Shown: positions 15,242 through 24,599, counted from the stretch's first letter. The stretch: 64,000 bases of DNA from Paenibacillus_E oryzisoli_A (GCF_050467285.1 NZ_JBCMUN010000005.1:434001-498000); one strand, 5' to 3'. Notes: generated by a model from the sequence alone, not told the origin. Program-made: numbers and translations.

Positions 15242-16693
15242 TTATTGTGGGACTGGCAGGCCGAGTCCTTCCGCAATGCGGGTGCCGTAGTCCGGGTCCG
15301 CTTTGTAAAAGTGGCCGATTTGCCGGATTTTAATATCTTCGCGCTCGACCGGCTTCATCGCCGCGACAATCGTCTGCACAAGACGTTCCCGCTCCTCTTC
15401 GCTGAGCAGCCGATACAGGTCCCCCGCCTGCGTATAGTGATCGTTATGATCATACGCCACGCTGTCCGCTTGGCCGGTTACGTCAAGCGGCGCCGGCTTA
15501 TCCGCCGGAGATTCCGCCGGCCCGCCGAAGCTGTTCGGCTCATAGTAGACGGAGTCGCCGCCGTTGCTGTCCGGGCGCATCTGCCCGTCGCGCTGGTACG
15601 TGTTCACTTCGCTGTGCGGCCGATTGATCGGCAGCGCGTGATGGTTGGCACCGACGCGATAGCGGTGGGCGTCGCTATAGGCGAAGAGTCGGCCCTGCAG
15701 CATTTTGTCCGGCGACGGCTCGATGCCCGGCACGAGTGTGCCCGGCGAGAACGTCGCCTGCTCAACCTCCGCAAAATAGTTGTCCGGATTGCGATCCAGC
15801 ACCATACGCCCGACTTCGATCAGCGGATAATCTTTTTGCGACCATACTTTGGTCACGTCGAACGGATCGAAGCGGTATGTATTCGCGTCTTCCAGCGGCA
15901 TGATTTGCACACAGACTTTCCAGGCCGGGAAATCGCCGCTTTGGATCGCGTTAAACAAATCCTCCGTATGGTAATCGGGATTCTCGGCGGCAAGCTGCGC
16001 GGCGAGCGAAGGGGACAAATTTTGCACCCCTTGTTCGGTTTTAAAATGATACTTGACCCACACCGCTTTCCTTTCGGCGTTCACCCATTTGAACGTATGG
16101 CTGCCAAAACCGTGCATATGCCTGTACGTCGCCGGGATGCCGCGATCCGACATGAGGATCGTCACCTGATGCAGCGATTCGGGCGAGAGCGACCAGAAAT
16201 CCCAGATCGCGTTCGGGTTTTTGAGATGCGTCTGAGGGTGCCGTTTCTGCGTATGAATAAAATCGGGGAACTTGATCGCGTCCCGGATAAAAAACACGGG
16301 CGTGTTGTTGCCAACCAGATCGTAATTCCCTTCATCCGTATAAAACTTGACCGCAAATCCGCGCGGATCGCGCACGGTATCCGCCGAACCACTCTCTCCG
16401 GCAACAGTGGAGAACCGAATAAAGAGCGGCGTCCGCTTGCCGACCTCGGCGAACAGGCTTGCTTTTGTATACGCTGTCAAGTCCTGCGTCACTTCAAAAT
16501 AACCGTGCGCCCCCGCCCCTTTGGCGTGGACAACCCGCTCCGGCACGCGTTCGCGGTTGAAATGCGCCAGCTTTTCCAATAAATGAACGTCTTGAATTAG
16601 CGTCGGCCCCCGAGCTCCTGCCGTCTGCGAGTTCTGGTTGTCGCCTACCGGCGCGCCCCAGCCTGTCGTCAACTTCTTCCGATCTGAACTCAT
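15242..16693 (-). CDS. katA: Monofunctional haem catalase (KatA type)
   Basis: Breaks hydrogen peroxide into water and oxygen in the cytoplasm. The 483-residue small-subunit catalase has the distal pocket VVHAKGAGAHG with His57, Asn130 in the NNTPVFF motif, and the proximal haem ligand Tyr339 in RLFAYSDAHRYRVG. Length is typical of clade 3 catalases. It is monocistronic with a strong terminator. Upstream I see no convincing PerR box, but a nested inverted repeat fills the leader (16706-16763). Confidence 0.95.
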   Translation of the reverse strand: MSSDRKKLTTGWGAPVGDNQNSQTAGARGPTLIQDVHLLEKLAHFNRERVPERVVHAKGAGAHGYFEVTQDLTAYTKASLFAEVGKRTPLFIRFSTVAGESGSADTVRDPRGFAVKFYTDEGNYDLVGNNTPVFFIRDAIKFPDFIHTQKRHPQTHLKNPNAIWDFWSLSPESLHQVTILMSDRGIPATYRHMHGFGSHTFKWVNAERKAVWVKYHFKTEQGVQNLSPSLAAQLAAENPDYHTEDLFNAIQSGDFPAWKVCVQIMPLEDANTYRFDPFDVTKVWSQKDYPLIEVGRMVLDRNPDNYFAEVEQATFSPGTLVPGIEPSPDKMLQGRLFAYSDAHRYRVGANHHALPINRPHSEVNTYQRDGQMRPDSNGGDSVYYEPNSFGGPAESPADKPAPLDVTGQADSVAYDHNDHYTQAGDLYRLLSEEERERLVQTIVAAMKPVEREDIKIRQIGHFYKADPDYGTRIAEGLGLPVPQ

Positions 16694-16705
16694 CCCCGTA
16701 TCACC

Positions 16706-16763
16706 CTGCCTCTTCCTTATCTGAATAGAATCCCTCTTCTACTCTATTCGAAGGGAGAGGCAG
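16706..16763. promoter_or_regulatory. Nested inverted repeat between the HhH gene and katA
   Basis: Outer arms CTGCCTCT (16706-16713) and AGAGGCAG (16756-16763) enclose inner arms GAATAGA (16723-16729) and TCTATTC (16743-16749). No T-run follows on either strand. It sits between the end of the upstream gene and the katA start, so it may be an operator, an attenuator-like leader or a weak terminator. Confidence 0.5.
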
Positions 16764-16789
16764 ATATGATGTTTGACCGGCCTACAGAC

Positions 16790-17029
16790 CTAATCTGCAC
16801 CTGCTTTAAAAGACATCCCCTGCGCCTGAAGCGCCGCCCGCAACGCTTCCAGCGCCTTTGGCCCCATGCCATGAAGCTGCCGCAGCTCGGCTTCCGACTT
16901 CTCGCTAAGCTGCGCGAGCCTCGTGATCCCTGCTCCCGCCAATGCCCGGCGGGCTGGACTGGCCAAATCTTTCATCTGTTCAAAATCATTGGATGGTGCC
17001 TGCTTCATTGCCGCCACGCTCCTTTTCAT
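16790..17029 (-). CDS. Helix-hairpin-helix protein like the RNA polymerase alpha C-terminal domain
   Basis: A 79-residue protein whose residues 22-72 (SPARRALAGAGITRLAQLSEKS then LHGMGPKALEALRAAL) match the HhH fold of the alpha-CTD and related DUF families. Such small proteins are common in Firmicutes and may bind DNA; no role is established. It starts 10 bp after the stop of the HIBADH-like gene and is in the same operon. Confidence 0.75.
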   Translation of the reverse strand: MKRSVAAMKQAPSNDFEQMKDLASPARRALAGAGITRLAQLSEKSEAELRQLHGMGPKALEALRAALQAQGMSFKAGAD

Positions 17030-17039
17030 GCGCAGGATC

Positions 17040-17933
17040 TCACACCCCGGCGCGAATCAATTTATACAAGGCTTGCGTCCCGCTGTCGCCTTCCCCTTGC
17101 GCCGCAAGCCGGTCGTAAAGCGACTTCGCCAGTGTCAGACCCGGCAGCTCCACGCCCATTTCCGCGGCGGATTCCAAGGCAATGCGCATATCCTTGATGA
17201 AATGCTTGATATAGAAGCCCGGAGCAAAATCCCCGCCGATCATGCGCGGGCCAAGATTGCTCAAAGACCAGCTGCCTGCGGCGCCGGTTTCAATGCTTTT
17301 GAGCACGGTCTGTGGGTCCAGTCCTGCCCGCTCCGCGTACACGAGCGCTTCAACGACGCCCATCATATTGCTCGCAATCGCGATCTGGTTGCACATTTTC
17401 GTATGCTGACCGGCACCTGCCGCACCTTGATGCACGATGTTCTTGCCGATGAACTGGAACAACGGCAGCATGCGCTCGAACACCTCGCGGTCGCCGCCAA
17501 CCATGATCGACAGCCGCGCTTCTCTGGCGCCAATGTCGCCGCCGGACACCGGCGCGTCGAGCGCGAATAAGCCGCGCTGCTGCGCTTCCTCATAGATACG
17601 TTTCGCCAGCATAGGGCTGGACGTCGTCATATCGACGAGCGTTGCTCCCGCTTGGGCTCTCGCCAGGATGCCCTGCTCGCCGAAGTACACTTCTTCGACA
17701 TCGCTCGGGAAGCCGACCATCGTAATGACGATCTGGCTGTGCGCCGCGACCTCGCCGGGCGTGTCCTGCCACACGGCGCCCTGCGCGATCAGCGGGTCCG
17801 CTTTGCTCTTCGTCCGATTATATACGTGAACGGCATAGCCGTTTTTCAAAAAATGCCCCGCCATGCTCTGCCCCATCACACCGACCCCGATCATGCCGAT
17901 GACGGGTTTGCTTTCTTTTACTTGCTCTGTCAC
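17040..17933 (-). CDS. 3-Hydroxyisobutyrate dehydrogenase-family oxidoreductase
   Basis: A 297-residue NAD(P)-dependent beta-hydroxyacid dehydrogenase. The Rossmann motif GMIGVGVMGQSMAGHF is at the N-terminus, followed by the substrate loop DAPVSGGDIGAREARLSIMVGG and the catalytic Lys in HTKMCNQ. Family members act on 3-hydroxyisobutyrate, tartronate semialdehyde or glyoxylate-type substrates. GTG at 17933 has AAAGGTGG 8 nt upstream; upstream in-frame starts to 18011 have no good ribosome site. It is followed 10 bp later by a small HhH protein. The neighbouring glycan genes leave tartronate semialdehyde reduction possible but unproven. Confidence 0.87.
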   Translation of the reverse strand: MTEQVKESKPVIGMIGVGVMGQSMAGHFLKNGYAVHVYNRTKSKADPLIAQGAVWQDTPGEVAAHSQIVITMVGFPSDVEEVYFGEQGILARAQAGATLVDMTTSSPMLAKRIYEEAQQRGLFALDAPVSGGDIGAREARLSIMVGGDREVFERMLPLFQFIGKNIVHQGAAGAGQHTKMCNQIAIASNMMGVVEALVYAERAGLDPQTVLKSIETGAAGSWSLSNLGPRMIGGDFAPGFYIKHFIKDMRIALESAAEMGVELPGLTLAKSLYDRLAAQGEGDSGTQALYKLIRAGV

Positions 17934-18047
17934 TGCGCAATCCACCTTTCCGCTTGCCTGATCATTAAACATGCTCGTTCTAAACTTATCATCCACGGCG
18001 AGTCCGGTCAAACTCGGGCTTGCAGCTTCAAATTCCCAGCCGGCGGA

Positions 18048-18926
18048 TCACTTGGTTAGTACATGGTGGACAAGCATTTTGCGAGCCATCGTCGTCGTGT
18101 GTTCTTTTTTCTGCAGCAGGACAAAATCCCGGTCAAACCGGTACCCATCAATTCCAAGCTCGCACAGCTCGCCGGACAGCAGTTCCTTATGAACGGTCAA
18201 GCGGGATAAAATGGCGACCCCCAACCCCGCCGCTACCGCCTCCTTCACACCCTGCGTGCTGTTAAATACATAATGTTTGCCCAATTCCATACCGGCATCC
18301 GCAAAAAATCGGTCGCTGACCGCCCGCGTTCCGGAGCCTCGTTCTCTGACAATCCAGATATGGCGCTGAAGCTGTTCCGGCGTCACCGTTCGAAATGCCC
18401 GAAGCGCATGTTCCGGAGATACGATCAGCAGCAATTCGTCTTTCCGGAAAGACACCGCCTGCAGATCCGCTTGCGTGACCTCGCCTTCCACCAGCCCCAA
18501 ATCCAAATCGTTCGCGCTAATAGCTCGAGCGATTTCTTCCGTATTGCCGATCGTGACCTGAACGTCTACTTTGGGATATTCGCGGATATACCCAGCGAGC
18601 AATCGCGGAAGCAGGTACTCCCCGATCGTAAAGCTGGCGCCAATTTTGAGTACACCTGTCACCTCATCTTGAAGCAGGCGGATCTCTTGCTTCGCTCCCT
18701 CGTAAAGTGAGAGGATTTGCTTTGCATGCCCATACAGAATTTCTCCGGCTTCGGTCAGCTTGACGTGTTTGGGCGATCGATGCATGAGTTTGGCACCAAG
18801 CTCATTTTCCAGATTGCGAATGTGCAGGCTCACGCCAGGCTGTGAAAGGTTCAGCAGCTCTGCGGCTCTGGAGAAATTACTTTGTTCCGCGACAGTTGCA
18901 AATACACGCAAAGTTTCAACAATCAT
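18048..18926 (-). CDS. LysR-family regulator (CysL/YeiE-like)
   Basis: A 292-residue LTTR: winged helix at residues 1-60 (FATVAEQSNFSRAAELLNLSQPGVSLHIRNLE) and a C-terminal effector domain beginning near residue 90 (LKIGASFTIGEYLLPRLL). It is divergent from the yeiH-type exporter, the arrangement seen for yeiE/yeiH in enterobacteria, where YeiE responds to sulfite. A perfect AATCAT-N11-ATGATT box lies between the two genes, so it very likely regulates the exporter and itself. Confidence 0.9.
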   Translation of the reverse strand: MIVETLRVFATVAEQSNFSRAAELLNLSQPGVSLHIRNLENELGAKLMHRSPKHVKLTEAGEILYGHAKQILSLYEGAKQEIRLLQDEVTGVLKIGASFTIGEYLLPRLLAGYIREYPKVDVQVTIGNTEEIARAISANDLDLGLVEGEVTQADLQAVSFRKDELLLIVSPEHALRAFRTVTPEQLQRHIWIVRERGSGTRAVSDRFFADAGMELGKHYVFNSTQGVKEAVAAGLGVAILSRLTVHKELLSGELCELGIDGYRFDRDFVLLQKKEHTTTMARKMLVHHVLTK

Positions 18927-18988
18927 GGGGCTCCTCCCGAATGCTGGTATTGTTGATTGTATTTTATTTACTTTTTGTATTGTGCGTC

Positions 18989-19011
18989 AATCATAAGTTT
19001 TTTAAATGATT
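18989..19011. promoter_or_regulatory. LysR-type T-N11-A operator
   Basis: AATCAT (18989-18994) and ATGATT (19006-19011) are exact reverse complements separated by exactly 11 bp, the classic LTTR recognition box. Its centre is about 65 bp upstream of the transcription start expected for the exporter promoter. Confidence 0.75.
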
Positions 19012-19029
19012 ATCATCGTTTATTCGTAT

Positions 19030-19058
19030 TTCACTTCCCATTCGCACGGCTTTATAGT
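19030..19058 (+). promoter_or_regulatory. Sigma-A-type promoter of the YeiH-family gene
   Basis: TTCACT (19030-19035), a 17-bp spacer, then TATAGT (19053-19058), placed just downstream of the LysR box and 38 bp before the start codon at 19097. Confidence 0.6.
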
Positions 19059-19096
19059 GGGGTTACAACGAACAGCACGTAGGAGAGTGAAGCGTA

Positions 19097-20131
19097 ATGA
19101 CACAAGTTCGTGCAATACCGCTTATTACGAATAAGGGGTTCGCCCGGGGAATCGGCTTGACCCTGGCAATCGCGATCGCGGCCAAAATCTTATCCACTCT
19201 GCCGCTGCTAAGCATCATGGGGCAGCTTGTCCTCGCGATTGTGCTTGGCATGTTTTGGCGAAGTACGCTCGGTGTGAAACCGCATGTTAGATCGGGGATC
19301 GCTTTCTCAAGCACGACCTTGCTGCGCTCCGGCATTATTCTGCTCGGCGTGCGCTTGAATCTTGCCGATATCGTGCGGGCTGGACCTAAAGTGCTGCTGC
19401 TCGCGGTGATCACGATTATATTCGCTTTGTTCGTCGTCTATAGGCTTGCCCGTCTTTTCAATGTCGAGACAAAGCTCGGATTGCTGACCGCCTGCGGTAC
19501 CGCCATTTGCGGTGCCGCCGCCGTTGTAGCGATTTCACCACAATTAAAGGCGGGTGATGATGATACTGCCATAAGCGCTGCAACGGTTGCGATTCTGGGC
19601 ACGATTTTCACGCTGCTGTATACGTTCCTTTATCCGGTGTTAGGCCTTAGCCAAGCTGGATATGGCGTATTTGCTGGCGCTACCCTGCATGAAATCGCCC
19701 ATGTTATCGCGGCCGCCGCACCAATTGGCAAAGAAGCCGTCGATCTGGCGGTTATTGTGAAACTGACCCGTGTCGCACTGCTTGTCCCTGTCGCCATTGT
19801 GATCGGGATTTGGACCCATCGTTCCAAAGCCAAGGATCAGGGGGAATCGGAGCCTAACGCCCCTAGCGCGATCCCAATCCCTTGGTTTATCGTCGGCTTC
19901 TTCCTAATGAGCGCAGTTAATTCGCTGCACCTCATTCCCGCTGCCTTTGCGGAGCATCTGCTCGTCGTGGCGTACTTGCTCATTGCCATGGCCATGGCGG
20001 GGCTAGGCTTAAAAGTCGATCTTCACACCTTCCGCCGCCTGGGCATGAAGCCTTTCGCCGCCGGATTGATCGGCTCCATCCTTCTAGCCGTGCTCGATTT
20101 CTGTCTTGTTCATGCCTTTAAGCTGACCTGA
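19097..20131 (+). CDS. YeiH-family putative sulfate/sulfite exporter
   Basis: A 344-residue inner-membrane protein with about ten helices, family UPF0324/YeiH. Recognisable segments are LGVRLNLADIVRAGPK, GLLTACGTAICGAAAVVAISP (about residues 135-155) and GATLHEIAHVIAAAAPIG. The family is annotated as sulfate or sulfite exporters by association with sulfite and taurine genes. GGAGAGTGAAG-type sequence precedes the ATG. It is divergent from, and presumably activated by, the LysR gene. It ends next to the four-palindrome element at 20.19 kb, with no clear T-tailed terminator of its own. Confidence 0.9.
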   Translation: MTQVRAIPLITNKGFARGIGLTLAIAIAAKILSTLPLLSIMGQLVLAIVLGMFWRSTLGVKPHVRSGIAFSSTTLLRSGIILLGVRLNLADIVRAGPKVLLLAVITIIFALFVVYRLARLFNVETKLGLLTACGTAICGAAAVVAISPQLKAGDDDTAISAATVAILGTIFTLLYTFLYPVLGLSQAGYGVFAGATLHEIAHVIAAAAPIGKEAVDLAVIVKLTRVALLVPVAIVIGIWTHRSKAKDQGESEPNAPSAIPIPWFIVGFFLMSAVNSLHLIPAAFAEHLLVVAYLLIAMAMAGLGLKVDLHTFRRLGMKPFAAGLIGSILLAVLDFCLVHAFKLT

Positions 20132-20186
20132 TTATTTTCGTGCAGCATCACGACGGAGAGTGCGGGTCAGCCCACTTATTTCATAC

Positions 20187-20383
20187 AAAATAAAAGTAGC
20201 AAACCGCTTCTATTATAAGTTTTTCAGCGATTTACTAAAAATAAGAGTGGCAAACCACCTTTAACAGGGCGGAACGCTGCCATTTTGCTTGCTGATCGAC
20301 AATATAAGTGTGGTTTACTACTTCTATTTTATAAGCAGCCCCTGATAATCAAAAAATAGCGGTAGTTGACCACCTCTATTTCT
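20187..20383. repeat. Four-palindrome intergenic element, copy 2
   Basis: Four imperfect palindromes GTRG-N4-CYRC are centred at 20201.5, 20252.5, 20315.5 and 20367.5 (spacings 51, 63, 52). Loops are caaa, caaa, ttta and ttga, so two units face one way and two the other. They share flanks of the type ATAA and CTTCTATT. The element fills the gap between the convergent ends of the yeiH-type gene and lacZ. Confidence 0.75.
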
Positions 20384-20433
20384 ATGTTCGATTGCCTTGG
20401 CTAGAAGTCGATGCGGCGCCACACAGAAAACTC

Positions 20434-20467
20434 AAAAAGCCGGACGTCAGCAAGACGCCCGGCTTTC
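20434..20467 (-). terminator. lacZ terminator
   Basis: AAAGCCGG(G)CGTC pairs with GACG(T)CCGGCTTT, followed by TTGAG on the minus strand, 12 bp after the stop at 20479. Confidence 0.85.
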
Positions 20468-20478
20468 TTGTCAAATCC

Positions 20479-23400
20479 TTAAATTCCTTGGAACGTAAAC
20501 GCGTAGCTGTAACTGCGGTTCGCGAACAGCGTGAATTCGGCGTGCGTCCGCGCGCCCCAGCTGTCGTCGCCGCCGACGCCCATCTGCTTGTCGTTGACGC
20601 GCAGCACGATTTTATCGCTTGGCGGCAGCAGGTACGGATGCGAATGCGCCTCAAGCTCGGACGGCGCATACGGCAGCGCGTTCAGCTCGACCTTCGGCAA
20701 TCCGGCGATCCGGATGCCGCGGCCCTCGCCGTTCGTGAGCGTTGCCCAACGCACGTCCGTTTTGTTGCCGCACTCCTGCGGACGCAGGTACGGCACGAAT
20801 TGCTCTGCGACCGTGCCGCGGTGCAGCGCAATTTTGGCGCCAACCGCACGGTCCCAGTGGTTCTCGTGCGGCCCGCGGCCGTACCAAGCGAGCTGGCCGA
20901 ACGCGGCGTCCAGCTCGAACATCAGGCCGACTTCCGGGATTTCCGGAAGTCCTTCGCCCGGCGTGAGGTCGAGTCGCACCTCGACCTCGCCGGAAGGCCG
21001 CACCGTGTACACCACGGCGGCCAGGGACACAGGCGCCGTCGCGATTTCATAGCGGACGTGCACTTCCGCGCTGCCGTTCACACTGGCGTCCGCCGTGAGC
21101 GAAAGCAGCTTGCGGTCGCGGCCTGCGTGCTGCCAAGTCGCGCAGCGGGTATGATGGCCGTTGCCGCGGTCATTGTCCGTGTAGGCGCGCCAGAAGTTCG
21201 GCACCGGCCCTTTGGTGAAGCGATCCAGGCCGTCCACCGCGTAAGACGTCAGATCGCCGGTTGCCGCATCGAACGCCAGTGAGAAATGACCGCCTTGCAG
21301 CAGTACCGCCGCTTCCGTATCCTGAATAGTCACAGGAGCAGGCGTAGTAGCGGAGACCGCCGTCTCTTGACGAGCGGCGCGGGAAGCCGTCGAAGCCGCT
21401 TCATACCGGTTCGCCGCAGTCAAAACAAATTGCTCCCAGGCAATTTCATGCCCTGGCTCGCCCCAAGCCGTCGCATCCGCCAAGTGCAAGCTCAATGTCA
21501 GGATGAACTCATCCTGCGGGGAGATGCCTTTCAGCGCTGGAAGGCCCAGCTCCACAACCGCGCTTTCACCAGGTGCGATCGACACAGCCGGGAACGCCCC
21601 GTTAGCCGCGAACGGTTCGCCATTGCGCGTAACTTCCCACGTCCAGGCGTACTCGTCCAAGTTGGTGAACAGGAAGTTGTTCGTCACCTTGACTTGCCCT
21701 TTTGCGAGGTCGACGCGTTCGATTTTCACGTTTTGGTAGCATTTTTTTACTTCATACAGCTTAGGCGACACCGAGCGATCGGCAAAAATCAACCCGTTCC
21801 CACAGAAATTTCCATCATTCGGCGTATCGCCGAAGTCGCCGCCGTAAGCCATGTATGTTACGCCGTCCGGCGTTGTCGTACGGATCGACTGATCGATCCA
21901 GTCCCAGATGAAGCCGCCTTGCAGCACCGGATACTGCTCGAACAGTTCCCAGTATTTGAACAGGTTTCCGCACGAGTTCCCCATCGCATGGCTGTATTCA
22001 CACAGAATAAACGGCTTCTTCGGCTTGTTGCGGGCGTAAGCCTCGACTTGTTCGATCTTGGTATACATCTGGCTTTCTATATCCGAAGCCGCATCCGACT
22101 TACGCCAATGGAAGATGCCTTCGTAATGAACGACGCGGGACGGATCGGTTTCCCGAAGGAAATCGTGCATCTTGATGAAGTTCTCGCCGCCGAGCGACTC
22201 GTTGCCGAGTGACCAAATGACGATGGACGGGTGGTTCTTATCCCGCTGCAGCATGGAGTTCGCCCGATCGAGCACCGCGCCGGTCCATTCCGGCTTGCTG
22301 CCCGGAACCGTGATGCCTTCCTCCTCTTGCCCGTAGGACCAAGAACCGTGCGTTTCCAGATTCGTCTCGTCGATGACGTACAAGCCGTATTCGTCGCACA
22401 ATTCGTACCAGTACGGATTGTTCGGATAATGCGACGTACGCACCGCGTTGATGTTGTATTTTTTCATCAGCAAAATATCCTGCACCATGCTCGCCTTATC
22501 GACCGAACGACCGCGATCCATATCAAATTCGTGGCGATTCACGCCTTTGAACATAATCGGCTGTCCGTTAATGCGCATCAACCCATCCGCGATTTCAAAC
22601 TTGCGGAAGCCAACCTTGCAGCTTTCCGCCTCAATCAAGCGCCCTTCTGCATCACGCAGGAAGAGAACCAGCGTATACAGGTTCGGTTTTTCCGCGCTCC
22701 ATTTGGCCGGACTTTCTACTTTCGAGGTAAGCTCCAGCTGCTGCTGTTCACTGCCTGTAACGTCTACATTTCCCTGCAGCGTCGTGACTTTACGGCCGGC
22801 GCCGTCGTACAGCACCGCTTCCACCTGACGCTCGCCTGCCGACAAGCCGTCATAGTTGGTTACTGTCGCATTAACGCGCAGCACCGCATGTTCGTACGCT
22901 TCATCCAAATCTGTATTTACAAGGAAATCCGCAAGATGCGTCGCAGGCGTCGCATACAAATACACGTCGCGGAAAATACCGCTCATCCGCCAAAAATCCT
23001 GATCCTCCAGCCAGCTCGCATCGCTCCAGCGGTATACTTCCACCGCAAGTTTGTTCTCGCCTTCAACCAGGTATGGCGTCAAATCAAAATCCGCTGGCGT
23101 AAACGAATCCTGGCTGAAACCGACGAAATCCCCATTCACCCACACGTAAAAAGCGGACTCTACCCCTTGGAAGCTGATGTAGACCGGCTCATTTTCCCAA
23201 CTTGCAGGCACCGTGAAGTTGGTCGCATAGGACCCTACCGGATTATAGTTCACCGGTGCAAACGGCGGCTTCAAATCCTCATGGCCAACCCATGGATAAA
23301 TGACGTTCGTATACTGCGGGTAGTCGTAGCCTTGCAACTGCCAATGGGAAGGCACCTCAATGTCCTTCCATTCGCTGCAATCGTAATCGCACTCATAGAA

Positions 23401-23628
23401 GCTTTGCGGTCTGCCCTGTGCATTCTCCGCCCAGTGGAACTTCCACTTGCCGTTCAAAGATTGATAGCGGCGCGAAGTTTCACGAACGCCAGCCAAAGCT
23501 TCTTCTTCCGTATCGAAAGGCATTAACGTGGCATGCGCAGCCACTCGGTTCAACTGAAAAATCTCGGGATTGTTATTCCATTCCGGATACCCGTTCACAG
23601 GGGGTGTATATACAAATTTCTTCGCCAT
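20479..23628 (-). CDS. lacZ: GH2 beta-galactosidase, LacZ type
   Basis: Hydrolyses terminal beta-galactosides in the cytoplasm (no signal peptide). At 1049 residues it is close to E. coli LacZ (1024). The order is sugar-binding domain (50-225), immunoglobulin-like domain, TIM barrel (about 345-640), a further linking domain, and Bgal small chain (about 770-1045). The acid/base Glu477 lies in WSLGNE and the nucleophile Glu544 in CEYSHAMGNS. GAGG lies about 10 nt before the ATG. It is a single gene divergent from an AraC-family regulator, which probably controls it; there is no lactose permease nearby. Confidence 0.96.
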   Translation of the reverse strand: MAKKFVYTPPVNGYPEWNNNPEIFQLNRVAAHATLMPFDTEEEALAGVRETSRRYQSLNGKWKFHWAENAQGRPQSFYECDYDCSEWKDIEVPSHWQLQGYDYPQYTNVIYPWVGHEDLKPPFAPVNYNPVGSYATNFTVPASWENEPVYISFQGVESAFYVWVNGDFVGFSQDSFTPADFDLTPYLVEGENKLAVEVYRWSDASWLEDQDFWRMSGIFRDVYLYATPATHLADFLVNTDLDEAYEHAVLRVNATVTNYDGLSAGERQVEAVLYDGAGRKVTTLQGNVDVTGSEQQQLELTSKVESPAKWSAEKPNLYTLVLFLRDAEGRLIEAESCKVGFRKFEIADGLMRINGQPIMFKGVNRHEFDMDRGRSVDKASMVQDILLMKKYNINAVRTSHYPNNPYWYELCDEYGLYVIDETNLETHGSWSYGQEEEGITVPGSKPEWTGAVLDRANSMLQRDKNHPSIVIWSLGNESLGGENFIKMHDFLRETDPSRVVHYEGIFHWRKSDAASDIESQMYTKIEQVEAYARNKPKKPFILCEYSHAMGNSCGNLFKYWELFEQYPVLQGGFIWDWIDQSIRTTTPDGVTYMAYGGDFGDTPNDGNFCGNGLIFADRSVSPKLYEVKKCYQNVKIERVDLAKGQVKVTNNFLFTNLDEYAWTWEVTRNGEPFAANGAFPAVSIAPGESAVVELGLPALKGISPQDEFILTLSLHLADATAWGEPGHEIAWEQFVLTAANRYEAASTASRAARQETAVSATTPAPVTIQDTEAAVLLQGGHFSLAFDAATGDLTSYAVDGLDRFTKGPVPNFWRAYTDNDRGNGHHTRCATWQHAGRDRKLLSLTADASVNGSAEVHVRYEIATAPVSLAAVVYTVRPSGEVEVRLDLTPGEGLPEIPEVGLMFELDAAFGQLAWYGRGPHENHWDRAVGAKIALHRGTVAEQFVPYLRPQECGNKTDVRWATLTNGEGRGIRIAGLPKVELNALPYAPSELEAHSHPYLLPPSDKIVLRVNDKQMGVGGDDSWGARTHAEFTLFANRSYSYAFTFQGI

Positions 23629-23762
23629 TTTATTAATTCCTCACTTTGCTGGTTAATTGCATATTCTGCGCCAATACCCTTATTGTACAAGACCGTATTT
23701 TCAAATAATATATAAGATACGACGCATCCCATATCAAAAAATGAAAGTGATGATGGCGCCAA

Positions 23763-24599
23763 ATGACACTGGATTACCGCAAATTTTTCGTAATTACCGG
23801 CAGTGACCGCAAGCTTCCCTTAATTCTGGAAACGATCGGTTTTGAAAACCACCAACAAGACATGGCTCGCGAGGAAGGCTATCCTTGCTTTCATTGGCTC
23901 CAGACCGTGAAAGGCACCGGCGGACTCCAGCTGAAAAGCGGCCCCGTCAAGCTCGGCGAAAATCAAGGCATGCTCCTGCCCGCAGGCGTCCCTCATGTAT
24001 ACAATGTTCCCGATACGACATGGTCGACGTGGTATTTAACGTTTGATGGGGCGCTTGCCGCCTCCATCGTCATGGCGCTCGAGCTGCCGCTCTCCACGCC
24101 GATATCCTGGGGAGCCGATACGCCGCTGGCCTCCATTCACGACTACTATTACGACAAATACCATGACAGCCACGATTTCACCGGCACCAGCGGCTCCATG
24201 GAGGTGTACCAATTCCTGACGCTGCTCAAAAAACACGGCTACGTCAACCGCAGCGCCTCGATTTCCCAAAATCACGAGCGGCTGCTGCCCCTTTTGCAAG
24301 CCTTGGAACACGCCTACGCGCTGCCTGAAACCGGACTCGCCTGGATGGCTGAGCAGCTCGGCGTCTCCCCGCAGCACATGAACACCTTGTTTCGTCGTGC
24401 GTTCGGGCTCTCACCGTACCAATATCTTCTCCAGCTGCGTCTGCAAAAATCGAAAGAAATGCTCATCGCGCAGCCCGGCCTCACGATTCGGGACATCGCC
24501 GAACGCACCGGCTTTCTGGACGCGTCGCATTTCATCTCGACCTTCCGCAAGTCGGTCGGCCTGACACCTGATTTGTTCAGGAGCCAGTACAGCAAGTGA
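23763..24599 (+). CDS. AraC-family regulator, probable activator of lacZ
   Basis: A 278-residue protein with an N-terminal cupin-like sugar-sensing domain (about 10-150; LLPAGVPHVYNVP) and two C-terminal AraC helix-turn-helix motifs (LAWMAEQLGVSPQHMNTLFRRAFG near 190-213 and IRDIAERTGFLDASHFISTFRK near 240-262). It is divergent from lacZ across 134 bp, so galactoside-dependent control of lacZ is the natural inference. The ribosome site is weak (GATGATGG). A four-palindrome element follows its stop. Confidence 0.9.
   Translation: MTLDYRKFFVITGSDRKLPLILETIGFENHQQDMAREEGYPCFHWLQTVKGTGGLQLKSGPVKLGENQGMLLPAGVPHVYNVPDTTWSTWYLTFDGALAASIVMALELPLSTPISWGADTPLASIHDYYYDKYHDSHDFTGTSGSMEVYQFLTLLKKHGYVNRSASISQNHERLLPLLQALEHAYALPETGLAWMAEQLGVSPQHMNTLFRRAFGLSPYQYLLQLRLQKSKEMLIAQPGLTIRDIAERTGFLDASHFISTFRKSVGLTPDLFRSQYSK

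Noticed and set aside
15110..16582. Long plus-strand ORF opposite katA
   Set aside because: Antisense shadow of a clear catalase; codon composition is Arg/His-rich as expected for shadows in GC-rich DNA.
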